Of a DNA stretch of 64,000 bases, positions 35,412 through 48,600 are shown piece by piece. Below the pieces are notes generated by a model that searched no databases, had not been told where the DNA came from, and saw nothing but the letters and a program-made list of their open reading frames with translations. Source of the DNA: Hydrangea macrophylla (Eukaryota; Streptophyta; Magnoliopsida; Cornales; Hydrangeaceae). The stretch is taken from assembly GCA_033977485.1 (NCBI GenBank), contig CM066988.1, positions 32,732,001 to 32,796,000 on the forward strand, read 5' to 3'. Both the position numbers and the translations under genes were made by a program. How positions within the stretch are numbered: position 1 is the stretch's first letter; each line of letters starts with the position of its first letter.

Positions 35412-35632
35412 AAGTTCGAAGACTTCTAGCTTATCCTGCCAAGTCCGTAGACTTCTAGCTTATCTAGCCAAGTTTGAAGACTTCTAGCGTATCCCACCAA
35501 GTCCGAAGACTTCTAGCTTATCCAGCCAAGTTCGAAAACTTCTAGCATATCCCACCAAGTTCGAAGACTTCTAGCTTATCCAGCTAAGTCCGAAGACTTC
35601 TAGCATATCCCGCCAAGTCTAAAGACTTCCAC
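35412..35632. repeat. 29-bp tandem array with alternating variants
   Basis: About 7.5 contiguous units of the form AAGTyCGAAGACTTCTAGC plus TTATCCAGCC are present. From the second unit on, endings alternate between CTTATCCAGCC-like and CATATCCCACC-like, so the real period is 58 bp. A shorter repeat (about 23 bp, TATCCATTTTGTCACGAAGA) precedes it at 35258-35345. Confidence 0.9.
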
Positions 35633-36917
35633 ATTCATCACTGCCAGGACAAATAAAGCCCAATAATAAGAAAATCGTGGCTCGTCAGCCGTTGATCACT
35701 ACGGATTTGGTTGCCTCGACGGGTCTTACACCATCCATCTTTGTCCATAGAATCCAGTCTATGCAATGCATGCTGACACCATGCCGTGAATGCTCGTGAT
35801 CACAATCATCTACTCGTTAACATTATCAGTCATGGCATGTATTAACATTCTTTATTCATTTTTGTCGTACTACATTCATCTAACCGTTTATAATCAGAAA
35901 TCATGACACAATAAGTCATATATCTCTCAGCATGGATTGCTACCAACAAAACTATAGATAAAACCCTTGACATGTTCAAATACATGGTGTTACAATTCAA
36001 CTACAGCTGATCATAGCAATACATAGCAATAGAACTTTTAAAATGTTCATAGTAATATACCATGTTATTCATAAAATGAAATATCATTTATATATGTACA
36101 CATCACATATAAATCGCTCTACTAGCCCCTATGCATATTTGGAGTGAAGTTATAAATGCTCACCTTGATATCTTAAGTCGTATGCGTCCTCAAATGATGA
36201 TCGGAACAAGATTCCCTACAAAGCATATGATAGAATTAAGGTTAAATGTGAATTCCTGAAGTGAGAGCATAATGGTAATTTTACCCAATGAGGGTATAGA
36301 CCACAAGGTAGTGATCTATGTGTCATTCTAAGTTCAACGCCATTGACTAGACTCAAATCAGAGTCCGTCGCGTTTTATGAGGTAAAAGGTAGTGCTTACT
36401 ACACTAATGTGGGCCCTAGAAAAAAGTTGTATTTTTGACCTCATCCATAGGTCACCAAACTTAAGGAGAACATTCTAGACATTATTCTAACACTCTAGAA
36501 ACTGACCGCGTATTTTTCGATGTATAGGTTATTTATTATGAATTATCAAAGATAATTCATTATATAAAATATCACCATATTGGTCCTTAAATATGTAAGT
36601 ATAACCACACTTGAGAAACAAACCTTAGACATAGTTTTATTAAATACTATACCTTAAAATACATCGCCAGTATTTATCTTATAATTTTCGGAGCTCGTTT
36701 GGTATTTTTAATAATTAATATAGTCTTAAAATATCTCCTTATTAATTATTAAAAATACTAAGATATAGTATTACAGCTTATAACAATTAGGATATCATAA
36801 ATAGCATTGGAGACATTCCTCTAATTTTCCATAATTTATTAAGGCTCATAAGTATTTAAAATCTATTTAAATACTAAGGAAACTTAATATTTATTATTTA
36901 TATCATACATATAAATA

Positions 36918-36960
36918 ATGAATATATATATATATATTATATAATAATAATAATAATAAC
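36918..36960. repeat. AT / ATA microsatellite
   Basis: An (AT)n run is followed by TAATAATAATAATAATAA inside the probable LTR. Confidence 0.9.
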
Positions 36961-38757
36961 CAGAATATATGAAATATTACATAATAATATTTAACATCTT
37001 AGAAATACTAATTATATAGCTTAAAACTAATTTAGTTAATTAAAATTATTAACACTATAACTAAGTATTTATAAATAACAAATAGGACCCGACGAGTCAA
37101 CACGAACCCACCCTAACCCAACGGGTGACCCGAATATACTCTCAAGGGAAACCAGATCAAAAGTCCATCGAGTCAAACCAGATCTGACCGACTTAATATG
37201 GATGAACCATATATAGACACAAGCTAACCCAACCTAACAACCTATTCGGGTTAAACCAAAACCCGAACCTCTACCCATTTGTAGACACAACAGAACCCGC
37301 CCCGCTTAACCTAAACCAAACCTAAAACCAGCCCGACGTCAAAACGATTCCGTGCAACTAAAATAAAAGTCGTGGGTCATTTTACCCAGCCCGATCCATG
37401 ACCCTATCCCATTCCGTCTCTCAGCCTTACCCACTCCAACCCGTACCCGACCCGACCTAAGACCCTGGTATGATAACCCTATCTCTTTATCTTCTCCAGC
37501 AAACCAAGCTGTCACCGACGAGCCTTGCACTGCCGAAAAATCTTCCTTCTCTCATATCTCCTTCGTTTCTAACCCAAAATGGATGGGATCAAGTGTTTTG
37601 TGACCGATTTAGGACCCTCTACAACATACTAGGATATGGGAGATTGGTTCATTCATTTAGTACTCAGACTAGTCCATTATTCTTTTTTGCCAAAAAAGGA
37701 ATAATGGCCTGCATGGCCATTCAAACTTGATCCCAATGAAAAGTTGCTTTAATGGGGTCTAGCTGGGGTCACTAGGGTCTGTTTAGTGTAGGAAAGAGGG
37801 GCTTTGGTGCTACTTCAGAAATCAAGCTCCCAAATGGATATTTTAATGGTCGTCGGAGTATGCACAGAACTTAAGGCTCTGTTTGGTTGTGTACATGTGT
37901 GATCTATGGGTGTGTATGTGACATGCAAAGGGTCAGAGAGTAATGAGGAGGCTGGGTTTTACCTCAGGTTATCTCAACTCTCTCTATCTTCTCCGATTCT
38001 CTTCTTCTCTCTTCTCTGTGACTTCTTCTCCCTCTGGCCTCCAGTGTGTGTGTCTATTGATAGGGATGAGACAGAGATGGTACAGAGAGGGGGTGTGAGG
38101 GTGTGAACAATGTATGGGATGTGTTTGTGTATACTCTGAGAGTGTGAGGGTGTGGTGGTGTTTAATCTCTTTTTAAGCTCTCATCCTCACTCTCGGGTAT
38201 TCTCCCTTGACAATTCTCTATGTGTGAGTGTAAGCAATGCAGAATATGTGTGTGTATACTACATATATATATATGAATAAGGGATAGGGTTTATAAGTGT
38301 GGTGCATTAGGGTGCATGGCTTGATAAGTGGCGTGTATTATGCCAAGTGTGGTGTAGGTTACATGCATGAGTGACACATGGTGAGGGTCTACACATGACT
38401 GCCATATGGTAGTGGTGGGGTCCATACCTCAAATTATGTTCCATTTCATGGGGTTGCATGCATGTCTCAATGTTGTGCACAAATACAATTGTGTCTATGT
38501 ACGGGCTGTGTACGAGTCTGTGTAAGAACCCAAGTGTGAGTCGTCTATGAATTCTAATTGAAATCTAAAACGTCGTGATTATGACCACTCTAATAGGTTC
38601 TAGGTTATAAGACGATGTTGTCATGAAAATGATTTCTATAGGACCTTATAGAGATTTCCAATTGAGGTCATCCTAATGGACCTTTTATAACCATACCACG
38701 ATGACGTCACTATTCTTATATTCCTACATGGAATTTCTAGAAATTATGGGTGCTACA

Positions 38758-38860
38758 TCTCTACCCACCTTATAAAAGATTTCATCCCCAAAATCTGGAG
38801 GTTGCTAGATCCCCAAGGTTCTATCCTTATAACAAAATCTATGATCGTGAGGTCTCGATC
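38758..38860 (-). mobile_element. Possible 3' internal end of the chromovirus
   Basis: On the minus strand GATTTTGGGGATGAAATC and AAGGTGGGTAGAGA precede the LTR start TGTAGCACCC. This is the layout seen at the 3' ends of plant chromoviruses, where the coding end is followed by a purine-rich tract. LINE sequence takes over by about 38860, so the rest of the element is missing. Confidence 0.4.
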
Positions 38861-39894
38861 TACTTCGAGACTATCATACCACAGAGGAAAACCTAGAGTG
38901 GCAGCTAAGGTTGACCTCATGAAAGCATATGATAGTGTTAGTGGGGAGTTCCTAATTGATTTATTGGATGTCCTTAGTTTTCCTCCCAACATGCAGAAAC
39001 AGATTAGCCCATGTATCACTACCACAAAGTACTCCATTAACTTCAATGATGAATTAGTGGGGTACTTTGAAGGTGCTAGAGGCCTTGGACAAGGAGATCC
39101 CATCTCCCCTTACTTGTTTGTTATTGTTATGAACTCCCTTAGACAACTTATTAGTCATAACATTCTGAATGGGGATTTCTCCTTCCATTGGAAGTGTGAT
39201 AAAATGAAAATATCCCATCTTTGTCTTGCAAATAGCCTTCTCATTTTGTTTAATGGTGATGGTGAATCTGCCAAGGTTTTTAGGGATACCCTTGACCAAT
39301 TTTATGACTTTTTTGGGCTTCAGCCAATATTGCTAAAAGTTGTCTTTTCTTCTCTGGTTTGGAGGAAGAGAAAACTAATGATATTCTATAGGTTCTTAAA
39401 TTCTATAAGGGATCTCTCCCTCTCAGGTATCTTGGTGTTCCTTTAATATCTACTAAAATGCAAAAAGAAGATAGTGAGAGTCTGGTTACAAAAATCTGTG
39501 ATAGAATTAATTCTTGGAAATCTAAGTTTTTGTCCTAAGCTGGTAGAGCTCAACTTATTCAATCTGGTTTGATAGGGGTCCACCAATATTGGTCTAGGAA
39601 GTTTGCACTGCCTAAAGGGGTGCTCAAGATGGTGGCTCAGGCCATGGCCAGATTTCTTTGGACTGGCACCTCTGACATAAGCCATGGTTCCAAAATTGCA
39701 TAGGATAAAGTGTGTAGACCCAAAAAGAGAAGGAGGACTGGGATACAGGGATATCTTCTTGATTAACAAAGTCTTAAATTTAAAACATATAGGATGTCTT
39801 TTGGATCCTAATAATAAATCTCTGTGGAAAAAGTGGGTTTACTTTGAGGAATAAGATTTTGTGGCATGTCAAGGGCCCTTCCCAATGCTCTTGG
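38861..39894 (+). pseudogene. L1-type LINE ORF2, reverse transcriptase part (dead)
   Basis: The frame from about 38866 contains AAKVDLMKAYDSVS, ARGLGQGDPISPYLFVIVMN and KMKISHLCLANSLL, the ordered RT motifs of plant LINEs. The catalytic F/Y-A-D-D box (39225-39236) reads LANS, both aspartates lost, so the enzyme cannot work. After 39446 the protein continues through frameshifts and stops, for example at 39538. N-terminal endonuclease sequence is missing. The sequence is interrupted at 39894 by a solo LTR and resumes at 40536. Confidence 0.93.
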
Positions 39895-40530
39895 TGATAT
39901 CCACAAAAATATCAGGTCAAAGTCAAGCCTCACCACCTCAGCAAAGAGAAGCCAAGTCATCTTGAATTTGGACTGACTACACAGCCATCCCGGGCTGTTA
40001 CGCAAAACCGCCTGGTTTGGTCATAAGTCCGGGCGTTCATTCTAGATGGACCCCACATAGGCGTGCCCCCCAGTAGGCGTGACTGCTTGGCCAGCAAGCG
40101 TCCAGGCAGTTTCCTATCCCAGTTAGAAGACTAAATGGAAGGAGCAAGTAGTTTCCTAAACCACTTAGGAAACACCCCTAAATTCATGTAAATCAAGTTG
40201 TAGATAGATTAGGCTTCCTAATCTATAAACTTACCTTGTATGGGTGGTCTCTTGCACCTATAAAGTAGGCCACCCGCCCCCATTGAAAGGGGTCGCATTC
40301 TAAACCTAAAGAATAGCATATTATTTTTACTAAGACGCATACACCCGGTTCGTTTTACTGGTAGTGCCGCCCAACTGTTGGCTCACCAGTCCCGTCGGTG
40401 ATCTACTAGTGAAGAGCATCGACGGACCCGTGGACGTAGGCTACCTCATTAACAGGGCCGAACCACATACAAACTTCATTGTGTCCATCTCTTTCGTATA
40501 TTTCTTCTTACCCAAATTTCGGCATCATCA
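39895..40530 (+). mobile_element. Solo LTR (636 bp) inserted in the LINE
   Basis: It begins TGATATCCAC, ends GGCATCATCA and is bracketed by CTTGG at 39890-39894 and 40531-40535, an exact 5-bp target duplication. A TATA-like CCTATAAAGTAGG at about 40257 gives the plus orientation. There is no internal sequence, so it is an LTR left by LTR-LTR recombination. The family is not determined, probably Gypsy-like. LINE coding resumes exactly after the duplication. Confidence 0.9.
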
Positions 40531-40535
40531 CTTGG

Positions 40536-41487
40536 TATTGGAGGAAATTGTTAAAACTTCAAGAGGTTGCTAAACCTTTACTAACTCATCGAGTTGGTAA
40601 TGGTGAACATACCTATCTTTGGTTTGACAATTGGCCCCCTATGGGATCTTTAGTGGATATTTACACTGAAAGAGTAGCCTATGATGCTGCTACTAGTATA
40701 CACGCCAAAATGGCTACCATTGTTAGAGGAACTGAGTAGAATTAGCTTGTCTCAAACTCTTTAGGTCTTATTGAAGTTAGAAATGTGTTATCGAACATGT
40801 ATAAGCCTACTGGAGCTAAGGATTGTATTTCCTGGAATATTACTCTGAATGGGAGTTTCAACACTTTTTTGATATGGAACTACCTTAGAAATGCTAGCCC
40901 TGTTGTCCATTGACATGATATTGTTTGGTTTTCGGGTTACATTCCTAGGCAAAGTGCCATCCTTTGGATTTCTATCCAGCATAGGTTGGCCACACATGAT
41001 AGAATATACAAGTTCACCATTGATCCTCTAGCTTGTATGTTCTGCCATAGTCAAACGAAAACATATGATCGCTTATTTTTTGCTTGTCCTTATTCTTCCT
41101 TCATTTGGCAGGATTTGATGCACAGGTGTGGAATGAGGTGGACTGGAAATGATTGGGATTGTGCAATCTGATGGATGTCTCAACAATGGAAAGGGAAGAA
41201 TTTTTACCAAGTTATTCCTAGAATTTGCCTTGGTGTTGCTGTGTATGGCTTGTGGAAAGAAAGAAATAGTAGGCTTTCAAGCATTATTCAAGTCCTAAGG
41301 AAAGCTTGCTCAAGTCTTTGGTTCTTCAAATAAATGCTCAAATTAGGGTTAAATGGAAATCTTATCATAATTTTGATTTTTTTACCCAGGATTGGCTAAG
41401 GGAGTCAAAATTAGGGTTAAAATGGAAATCTCAAATTAGTTCATTAACTAACGTAGGGGAGATGAGTATAACTCAAAATCAAAATTA
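40536..41487 (+). pseudogene. LINE ORF2 C-terminal part
   Basis: This continues the LINE after the solo LTR: WYWRKLLKLQEVAKPLL, HRVGNGEHTYLWFDNWPP, then a zinc-binding tail with CMFCHSQTKTYDRLFFACPY (about 41035-41095) and the basic C-terminal KWKS region ending at about 41487. Stops at 40737, 40912 and 41169 show decay. Confidence 0.9.
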
Positions 41488-42631
41488 AAGGGAGGTTAAT
41501 GTAATTTTTCCAAAATACAAGAGAGAGTAGTGTAAATTATTATTTTTTTTTACCATTAAGATTTATAACAATTCACATTTGGAGACACAACAATTTCTAT
41601 TTTAGCCAGCTTGTTGGAGTTTGTCTTCTAGAATCTGACTTCATTTTGGTTGAAAACACATTTTAGCCAACCTTTGGAAATGCTAACTAGCTGGAGTTGC
41701 ACTTTAGTCTCATAGATATACCCAACCTTTGGAAATGCTAACCTGCTTCATGATTAAACGCAAACATTCTTACCATGGACCAAAAAGGTCAACCGATTTG
41801 TTAAAATGAAGACATGAGTACGTGTTTGGTTGCCACTTGAATAGTTTTATTAATAATTTATAAAGTACATTAAAGTATGATCCATGATCATAAATGTAGT
41901 CATTAAGATAAATAGGAGAGCTTTTGAGGAAAAAAACTGCTAAAAACATATGAAACTTGAGGTCCCAAATTGACACAAATTTGAAAGTCGAAGGACTAAA
42001 GTGACGCATTTAAAAATGCAGAGCCCAAACTGATGCTCCGCTAAAACTACAGGGTACTAAAATGTTTTTACTCTTTTTCCTATGTGCTTGTTTATATCTT
42101 TTGTTACAACATGAGAATTCATCATTTTAAGCATCATTTTTAAAATTAGTACAATTCTCTTAAATGAAACTACTCAAAATCATCATCCTTCAAAAGAATA
42201 TAAATAATGCAATGCTTTCCAAATTTTGAATCACAAATTAGTTCCCCACTGCTTTGTCAGTTTGTATAATATACTGTGTCAGTGATCAGTGATACCACAT
42301 GGTACAACTACCAAAACATTTGGTATTCAAAATTTGGCATGCAAAGAATTACTCCCTTTTTAAGTATTCAAAATCGTCCTCCTTATTCTCTTCTCATTAA
42401 CTTCTGTGCTCTCTTTGAGGCTGCCCTTTAGAGGCTCTCCCATCTTAACCATTTTCTTTGCTGTTTTTTGTTGCTTTCAATAATATGTCCACTCTTTCCT
42501 CATTTTTTGATAAAAATAAAATTAAAAAATTAAAAATGTCCCCTCTTGTCCCTCTTTGTTGGGGATTTTTCTCCCTCCTTGTTAAGGGTTTGTTTTGATT
42601 TTTATTTGGCTTGGTTGATTGATGCAGCAAG
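41291..42631 (+). repeat. First copy of a 1.35-kb duplicated segment (LINE tail)
   Basis: From AGTCCTAAGGAAAGCTTGCT (41291) to the LTR at 42632 this matches 49893-51249 base for base with scattered substitutions and small indels. It includes the last LINE codons and AT-rich untranslated sequence. It ends GCAAG, a probable target-site copy before the LTR. Confidence 0.95.
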
Positions 42632-44146
42632 TGTTGGGCTTGTGCCCATAAACCATTACTTTATGTATGAGACATGGACATTTAATATATGGATATCAGC
42701 TTTACATTTTGATTGTGTATGTTTATTTTATGAGATGATTGTTGATCCTTAAGTATCAAAGTAAGTAATTCGTGTACGTATGAGACAGACAAGTGAGATA
42801 CAAATTGTGATTCTTTGATACTTAGAATTTGTCACAGTAGATGATGAGACTAGATATCTCATCAGGTATACACTACAGCATGTTTAGCTACCATTGGATG
42901 GAGTGATTAATCTCAATCACTAGAGTGTAACTCTTAGTTAATATGCTGGTGCTTATAGTGCATTGACGAACCTAAACTTTCCTATTGACACTTAAGACTG
43001 TCAACAGTTGATAGGAACTCATAACTTGTATAAGGCATGTGTTCTCAATCTTAAGACGATTATGAACACAGACTGTAGACATGGCTGCTTTGACTTACTA
43101 ATCAGTGAGGTCTATAAAAGATCAACACCTGGGTATCTTGGGTATTTCAGGTTCATACGGTTGTGAACATATATTGTTAAGATAGAATCTACCCTCTGTT
43201 AAAGAGTTAGCATTCTCTTGAGAATGTCACCAAGTTGATTACTCAGAACTGCAGTCTTATTGATAAGTAGTTATTAACATGTTTAGTAATCATGAAGGGT
43301 GAATGGGATTCAAGGAATACAAGAAATCATCATGATTCAGGTTGACAGTAACAGTTATCCGACTACCTAAATCTGATTATGAATGCTGACGGTACAGGGA
43401 CATTAGTACACCATACAATTCTAGTTATCGCTTCAAATTTGTTCTTTTGCGTTGGAGTTCAGTTATCATTTTATAGTGGAGTAAATGATAACTGACTGGT
43501 TGGTTAGTTTGCTGATTAAAGAGTTTGATCATGGGAATTGCCAACTAGTCTGAACCAATAATAAAGAGCCTAGGAGGTCCCACTCTTAGCTCCACTAAGA
43601 TGCTTGGAAAGGCACTTAAGGATCATGTTAAGACAGGTTCGATCGATTAAAGGAGTCTCGATCGATTGAAGTCTAGATAGGGTCGATCGATCGAATGTGG
43701 CTCAATCGATCGAAGTTTCGATCGGTCGATGCCACTTCAATCGCTTGAACGTTAAGTCAGTTCTGGGAAGCTATAAATAGGGCAGCTGCATCCAAAAAAA
43801 AAAAAAAAAAAGGTCATCGTTTTATCATACCAGAAGCTGCAGAAACTATTTTAGAGCTCCCAAACCCTTTCCTTCCTCTCTATTAGGGTTCCCATTAACC
43901 CTAGTCCTTCCGGTAGGCATCCGCAAGAGTCATAAGGGTGAAGACAACCTAGTGGAGACTGCTGCACCATCAAGGAAGAAGACAATCAAAATTAGGTTCA
44001 AGACCTGAGGTATAAATTCTTGTACCCTCTTGTTAGTACGCATCTATGGAATTTATGAGTAGTAGATCGTGGGCTGCCAATAAAGTTTTTTGTAACTTAA
44101 CCTTTCTGCTGCGCGTTTAAATTATTTTAAACCTGTTTTTCTATCA
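42632..44146 (+). mobile_element. 5' LTR (1515 bp) of a decayed Copia element
   Basis: It starts TGTTGGGCTTGTGCCC, ends TTTTTCTATCA and is followed at once by a PBS. TATA box TATAAAT at about 43772. The U3 part upstream (43630-43745) is packed with TCGATCGA-type palindromes. It includes an A-run at 43796-43811. Family members lie at 1, 1210, 49647 and 51250. Confidence 0.95.
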
Positions 44147-44147
44147 A

Positions 44148-44162
44148 TTGGTATCCGAGCCA
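44148..44162 (+). promoter_or_regulatory. Primer-binding site (initiator tRNA-Met type)
   Basis: TTGGTATCCGAGCC directly follows the LTR end, a one-base variant of the TGGTATCAGAGC site used by plant Copia elements. Confidence 0.85.
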
Positions 44163-45646
44163 CGCTTGTTTGAATCTATAGATGCGTTTTGGAACACTAT
44201 TTTGTTTTGCATGTTGATTTTAGAACTTTTTTTGAAAACGGCATCGTCACAGATCTGTTTTTGTAGTATTTTTGCAGCAGAATACAAATCTGTAACTGCA
44301 ATGGATGCATGGTGAGTTCGATAGATCGAAGTTGTCTCAATCGATCAAAGATCATCTGTTCTCAAGCGATCAAACTTTGTTCGATCGATCGAGAGTGATT
44401 CTCTGTCCAAGTGTTCAGTTCACAGTTTTAAAGTTTTTTTAAAAATATCTACTTTAATTTTATATTATTCTGTAAGTTTTTAAAATCATTTGGTAAAACT
44501 GAAAAGTTCAATCGATGGATGTGCGTACAACTAACCCTTTTGCAGCAAGATTAGTCTGCTATCTCCCATGTCACCAAGACCTTTTAAATTATTGTATTTA
44601 ATTGTTTGAGATTGGTGTATGCTGTATTTAATTATTGGTTTGGTTTTTTTAAGTCATATGTAAAGGGCGTTGCGACTTCAATCCTATAAAAAGGAAAGTC
44701 GCACCGGTTTCCTTAGCCTTTTTAATTTTATTGTTGCTATTTCTATTTTGAGATAAATTGTAAGCTTCCAAAGAAGCATAGGACCAATGTAATAGAATTA
44801 GAAAATTCCATGAAGATGGAGCGAGAAGCTGTTGTCCATGAAGATGGAGGCGGAGGCGATCAAACCATGAAGAAGGTTCTATGGAGATAGAGCCAAGGGA
44901 GATAGAGGCATCATTGCATGCTTTTTATTTTAGTTTTTGTTTTATGTGCTTGGTTTGTGATTGAAATTTAGTTATATTGTTACTATTTACATGCACGCAA
45001 AATAAGTTTTCCAAAATAAAATTCAAAAATCGTTTCATCGCATTAGTAAACATGGGATGTTTATAGGTAATGTGTAGAAACATTTTTTTTCCTAAAAAAA
45101 AGCAAAATCCTCATTTACTAAATCTAGTGGGAGAGGGTCTTTTTAATAACACCCACGATCTTCCATTAACGGTTTACTGTAAGATGAGTAGTGCATTTGT
45201 GTCACCTTGTCAGGGGTGATCATTCCATACGGAGGGTACACTACTCATTGGTTACTAAATGTAAACTTCCTACAGATAGGATCAATCAGACGTGTTAGAG
45301 GGTGACTACTACACAGAGGTGCTACTTGAGGCAGTTGTGATTGGATCCTAGTTAATGGTATACACTAGCTAATCTATAAATAAGGGATCCCACACGGGGC
45401 ATTATTCAGAAACTTAGAGATCAAATAGGTTTGGGAGTCATAACTTGTTTTGCAAGAGTTGCATAGCGGACAAGTCATGATTAATCGAAAGATCGAGTAT
45501 TGACCACCACACGGAGGCTTTACTCTTTCGTTTTGATATTCTAGCGACTTTGTTTTAAAATAAGAGTTTTAAGGATTCTTTTATTTCAAACTGTCAAATT
45601 ATGATATCCATATTTATTTTGTCTTTTGATTTTTCAGTAAATTATA
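44163..45646 (+). other. Leader of the decayed Copia element
   Basis: A long untranslated leader of about 1.5 kb contains more GATCGATCGA words (44315-44395) and no coding potential. Repeated phrases CACACGGAGG / CATACGGAGG occur at 45220-45520. Confidence 0.7.
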
Positions 45647-48600
45647 ATGTCTGGATCTGCAATTAGTCCACTTGCCACCACACTCACTCAGAACAAGTTA
45701 ACTGGAAAAAATACACAGAATGGAAACGAAACCTTGACATTGTTTTAATTGCAGAGGATAACATATATGTCCTCAACACCCCATGCTCAGAAGAACCCGC
45801 TGTAAATGCTATGGTTGCTGCTAGACACGAGTTTGATAAGTGGAAGAAGTCGAATGGAATGGCTCATTGCTACATTCTAGACTCAATGGCTGGTATGTTG
45901 CAACACCAATTCCAGTCGAATACTTCTGCCAGTGATATTATCAAATTCCTGAAAAAGATGTTTGGGGAGCATGGCAGGCCTGCCAGGCAGGTAGCTATGC
46001 AGAAGATAATGAGTGCTAAGATGTCGGAAGGGACTCCAGTCAAAGAACATGTTTTGAAAATGATTGATTATTTGAACGAGCTGGAGACCCTAGGTGCCAA
46101 CATCGATTCACAGACCCAAGTTGACATGATCCTCAATACGCTGTCACCGTCATTCGCTCAATTTAAACTAAATTATAATGAGAATAAAATGGATTTCTCA
46201 ATGACCGAATTAATGAGTTCCTTATTGGCAGCGAAGGGGATGATCAAGCCTAGGGGCAACGTTCTGAACATTGAGAAAAGCTCTTCCTCTTCCCGATCTA
46301 ATTCAAAAGGAAAGTAAGGAAAGCAGAAGGCAATCACTGGTGGTCCAAGTGTTGGACCAGTCCTTAAGATTGCAAAATCTAAGGGAAAAGGTAAGGGTAA
46401 AGGGAAGGTGGGTGGCCAAGGCAAAGGAAAGTGTTTCCAATGCGGAGAGAAGGGGCACTGGAAGAGGAACTGTCTAGAATTCTTAGTTACAAGAGTTCAA
46501 GGTATGATTGAATCACATGTGATTGAAGTAAGTTTTATTACGGATACTTCAAACACTTGGTGCATTGATTCTGGTGCGACTAGCCATATCTGTAATTCAT
46601 TATAGGGGTTCAGATCAACCAGGAGATGCAGTGATGGGAAGATCGAACTTACTCTAGGTTCTAGCACAACCGTATCTACGGTTGCTATAGGAGTGGTAGT
46701 TTTAGAATTTGAAGACAATAAGACTTTAGTTTTATCAGATGTACTTTACGTCCCTTTGATGAGACATAATTTAATTTCTGTTTCAAATTTATCGAATAAA
46801 AATAATTCTTTTCATTTTGGAACAGAAGTTGTCATTAAAAGAAATGGTTCTTTTATATGTTATGGTGTTAAAACTAATGTCTTATATATGATTACAGATT
46901 ACTCCCAATATTTCTAAAGATTCTTACATGGAACTTATTAACTCAATGGTAAGTGTACCATCTGAAAGAAAGGAACCTTTACTAATCCAACAAGGTTTTG
47001 GCATATGAGGCTTGGGCATATTAATCTAATTAGCAATGACAGACTAGTCAAAGAAGGGGTCTTAGGCGCTTTGGTTCTCTAACCAATGGAAGTCTGTGAG
47101 TCTTTTTTAGAGGGTAAGATGAGCAAAAGGCCCTTTCATGTAAAGGGCAATAGGACCAATGCATTATTGGAATTAGTTCATACTGATGTGTGTGAACAAA
47201 TAAATATTAGAGCACGGGATGGTTATGAGTATTTTATAACATTCACTGATGACCGGTCTAGGTATGGATATGTGTACCTGATGCAGCACAAGTCTGAAGT
47301 CTTTGAAAAGTTCAAAGAGTTTAGGGCTGAAGTGGAGAAGTAGTTAGGCACACATATCAAGGCCATTCGATCTGATCGAGGTGACGAGTACCTCTCTAAT
47401 GAGTTTATTGATCACCTCGTACAGAATGGGATTCTATCACCTACGCCTTAGCAGAATGGTGTAGCAGAGAGAAGGAATCAGACTCTTTTAGACATGACTA
47501 GGTCGATGATGAGTTATTCTGAGTTACCATTATTCCTTTGGGGTTATGGTTTGGAAACTGCTACGTACATACTAAATCTAGTATCAAGCAAATCTGTTCC
47601 CAGGACACCACGGAAGATGTGGATTGGGCGCAAGCCTTCTTTGCAACATCTCAAGATACGGGGGTGTCTGACACATATGTTGAAAGGAGAGATGAGCAAG
47701 TTGGATTCTAGATCGGAAGTATGTTACTTTGTGGGGTATCCAAAGGGTACTTATGGATGGTATTTTTATGATTCAAGAGAACAAAAAGTATTTTTTAGTG
47801 CAAATGCTATTTTCTTGGAGGATGATTATATCATGAACCTTAAACCTAAGGGAATGATAGATCTTAGAGAGATAGAAGGAGAGCCCTTAGTCCTACGTGT
47901 AGTTGATATCAATGTAAGATAAGAAAATACCACTTTTTTACCCATTTCTGCACCGGTACCTCGTCGTAGTGGGAGGATTATCAGCCAATCTGATAGATAC
48001 ATGTTCTTAGGAGAAATTTTTGAAGCTATTTCCATAGAATCTGAATCTGAATCTGATCCTACTACATACGAAGAGGCAATGGCTGATGTAGACTCAACTC
48101 ATTGGGTTAAAGCTATGAAGGCTGAATTGGAATCTATGGATTGCAATTAGGTCTGGGATCTTGTAGAACTTCCAGCCAATATTAAACCCAGTGGCTGTAA
48201 GTGGGTCTATAAGAGGAAAAGAGGATCTGATGGAAAGGTTAACACCTTTAAGGCTAGGCTTGTAGTGAAAGGTTATACTCAGAGGGAGGGCATTGACTAT
48301 GAGAAAACCTTCTCACTGGTAGCCATGCTCAAGTCCATCAGAATACTCTTATCCATTGTTGTATGCCTAGATTATGAGATCTGGCAGATGGACGTCAAGA
48401 CTGCATTCTTGAATGGAAATCTTAAGGAGGACATCTACATGCAACAACCAGAAGGGTTCATAGCTGGTCGGATAGGTAACTTGGTATGCAAATTGCAAAA
48501 GTCCATTTATGGGTGTAAGCAAGCATCCAGAAGTTGGAACATTCGTTTTGACCAAGTGGTCAAGTCGTTTGGCTTTATACAGAATCTGGATGAGCCTTGT

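Larger units (their letters stand above)
35254..38757 (-). mobile_element. Probable chromovirus Gypsy LTR, right part
   Basis: This is the other half of the LTR starting at 21004. It opens with the right AGGTC target copy (35254-35258), continues through tandem repeats (35258-35632), an AT microsatellite and a C-rich stretch with many ACCCGA words (37085-37460), and ends GGGTGCTACA at 38757. The block beginning GGCTCTGTTTGGTTGTG (37877) looks like a short MITE insertion. Open frames here show no domains. Confidence 0.5.

Noticed and set aside
35412..35632. Regular 29-bp direct repeats resembling a CRISPR array
   Set aside because: Units are contiguous with no spacers, and the context is a plant retrotransposon LTR.
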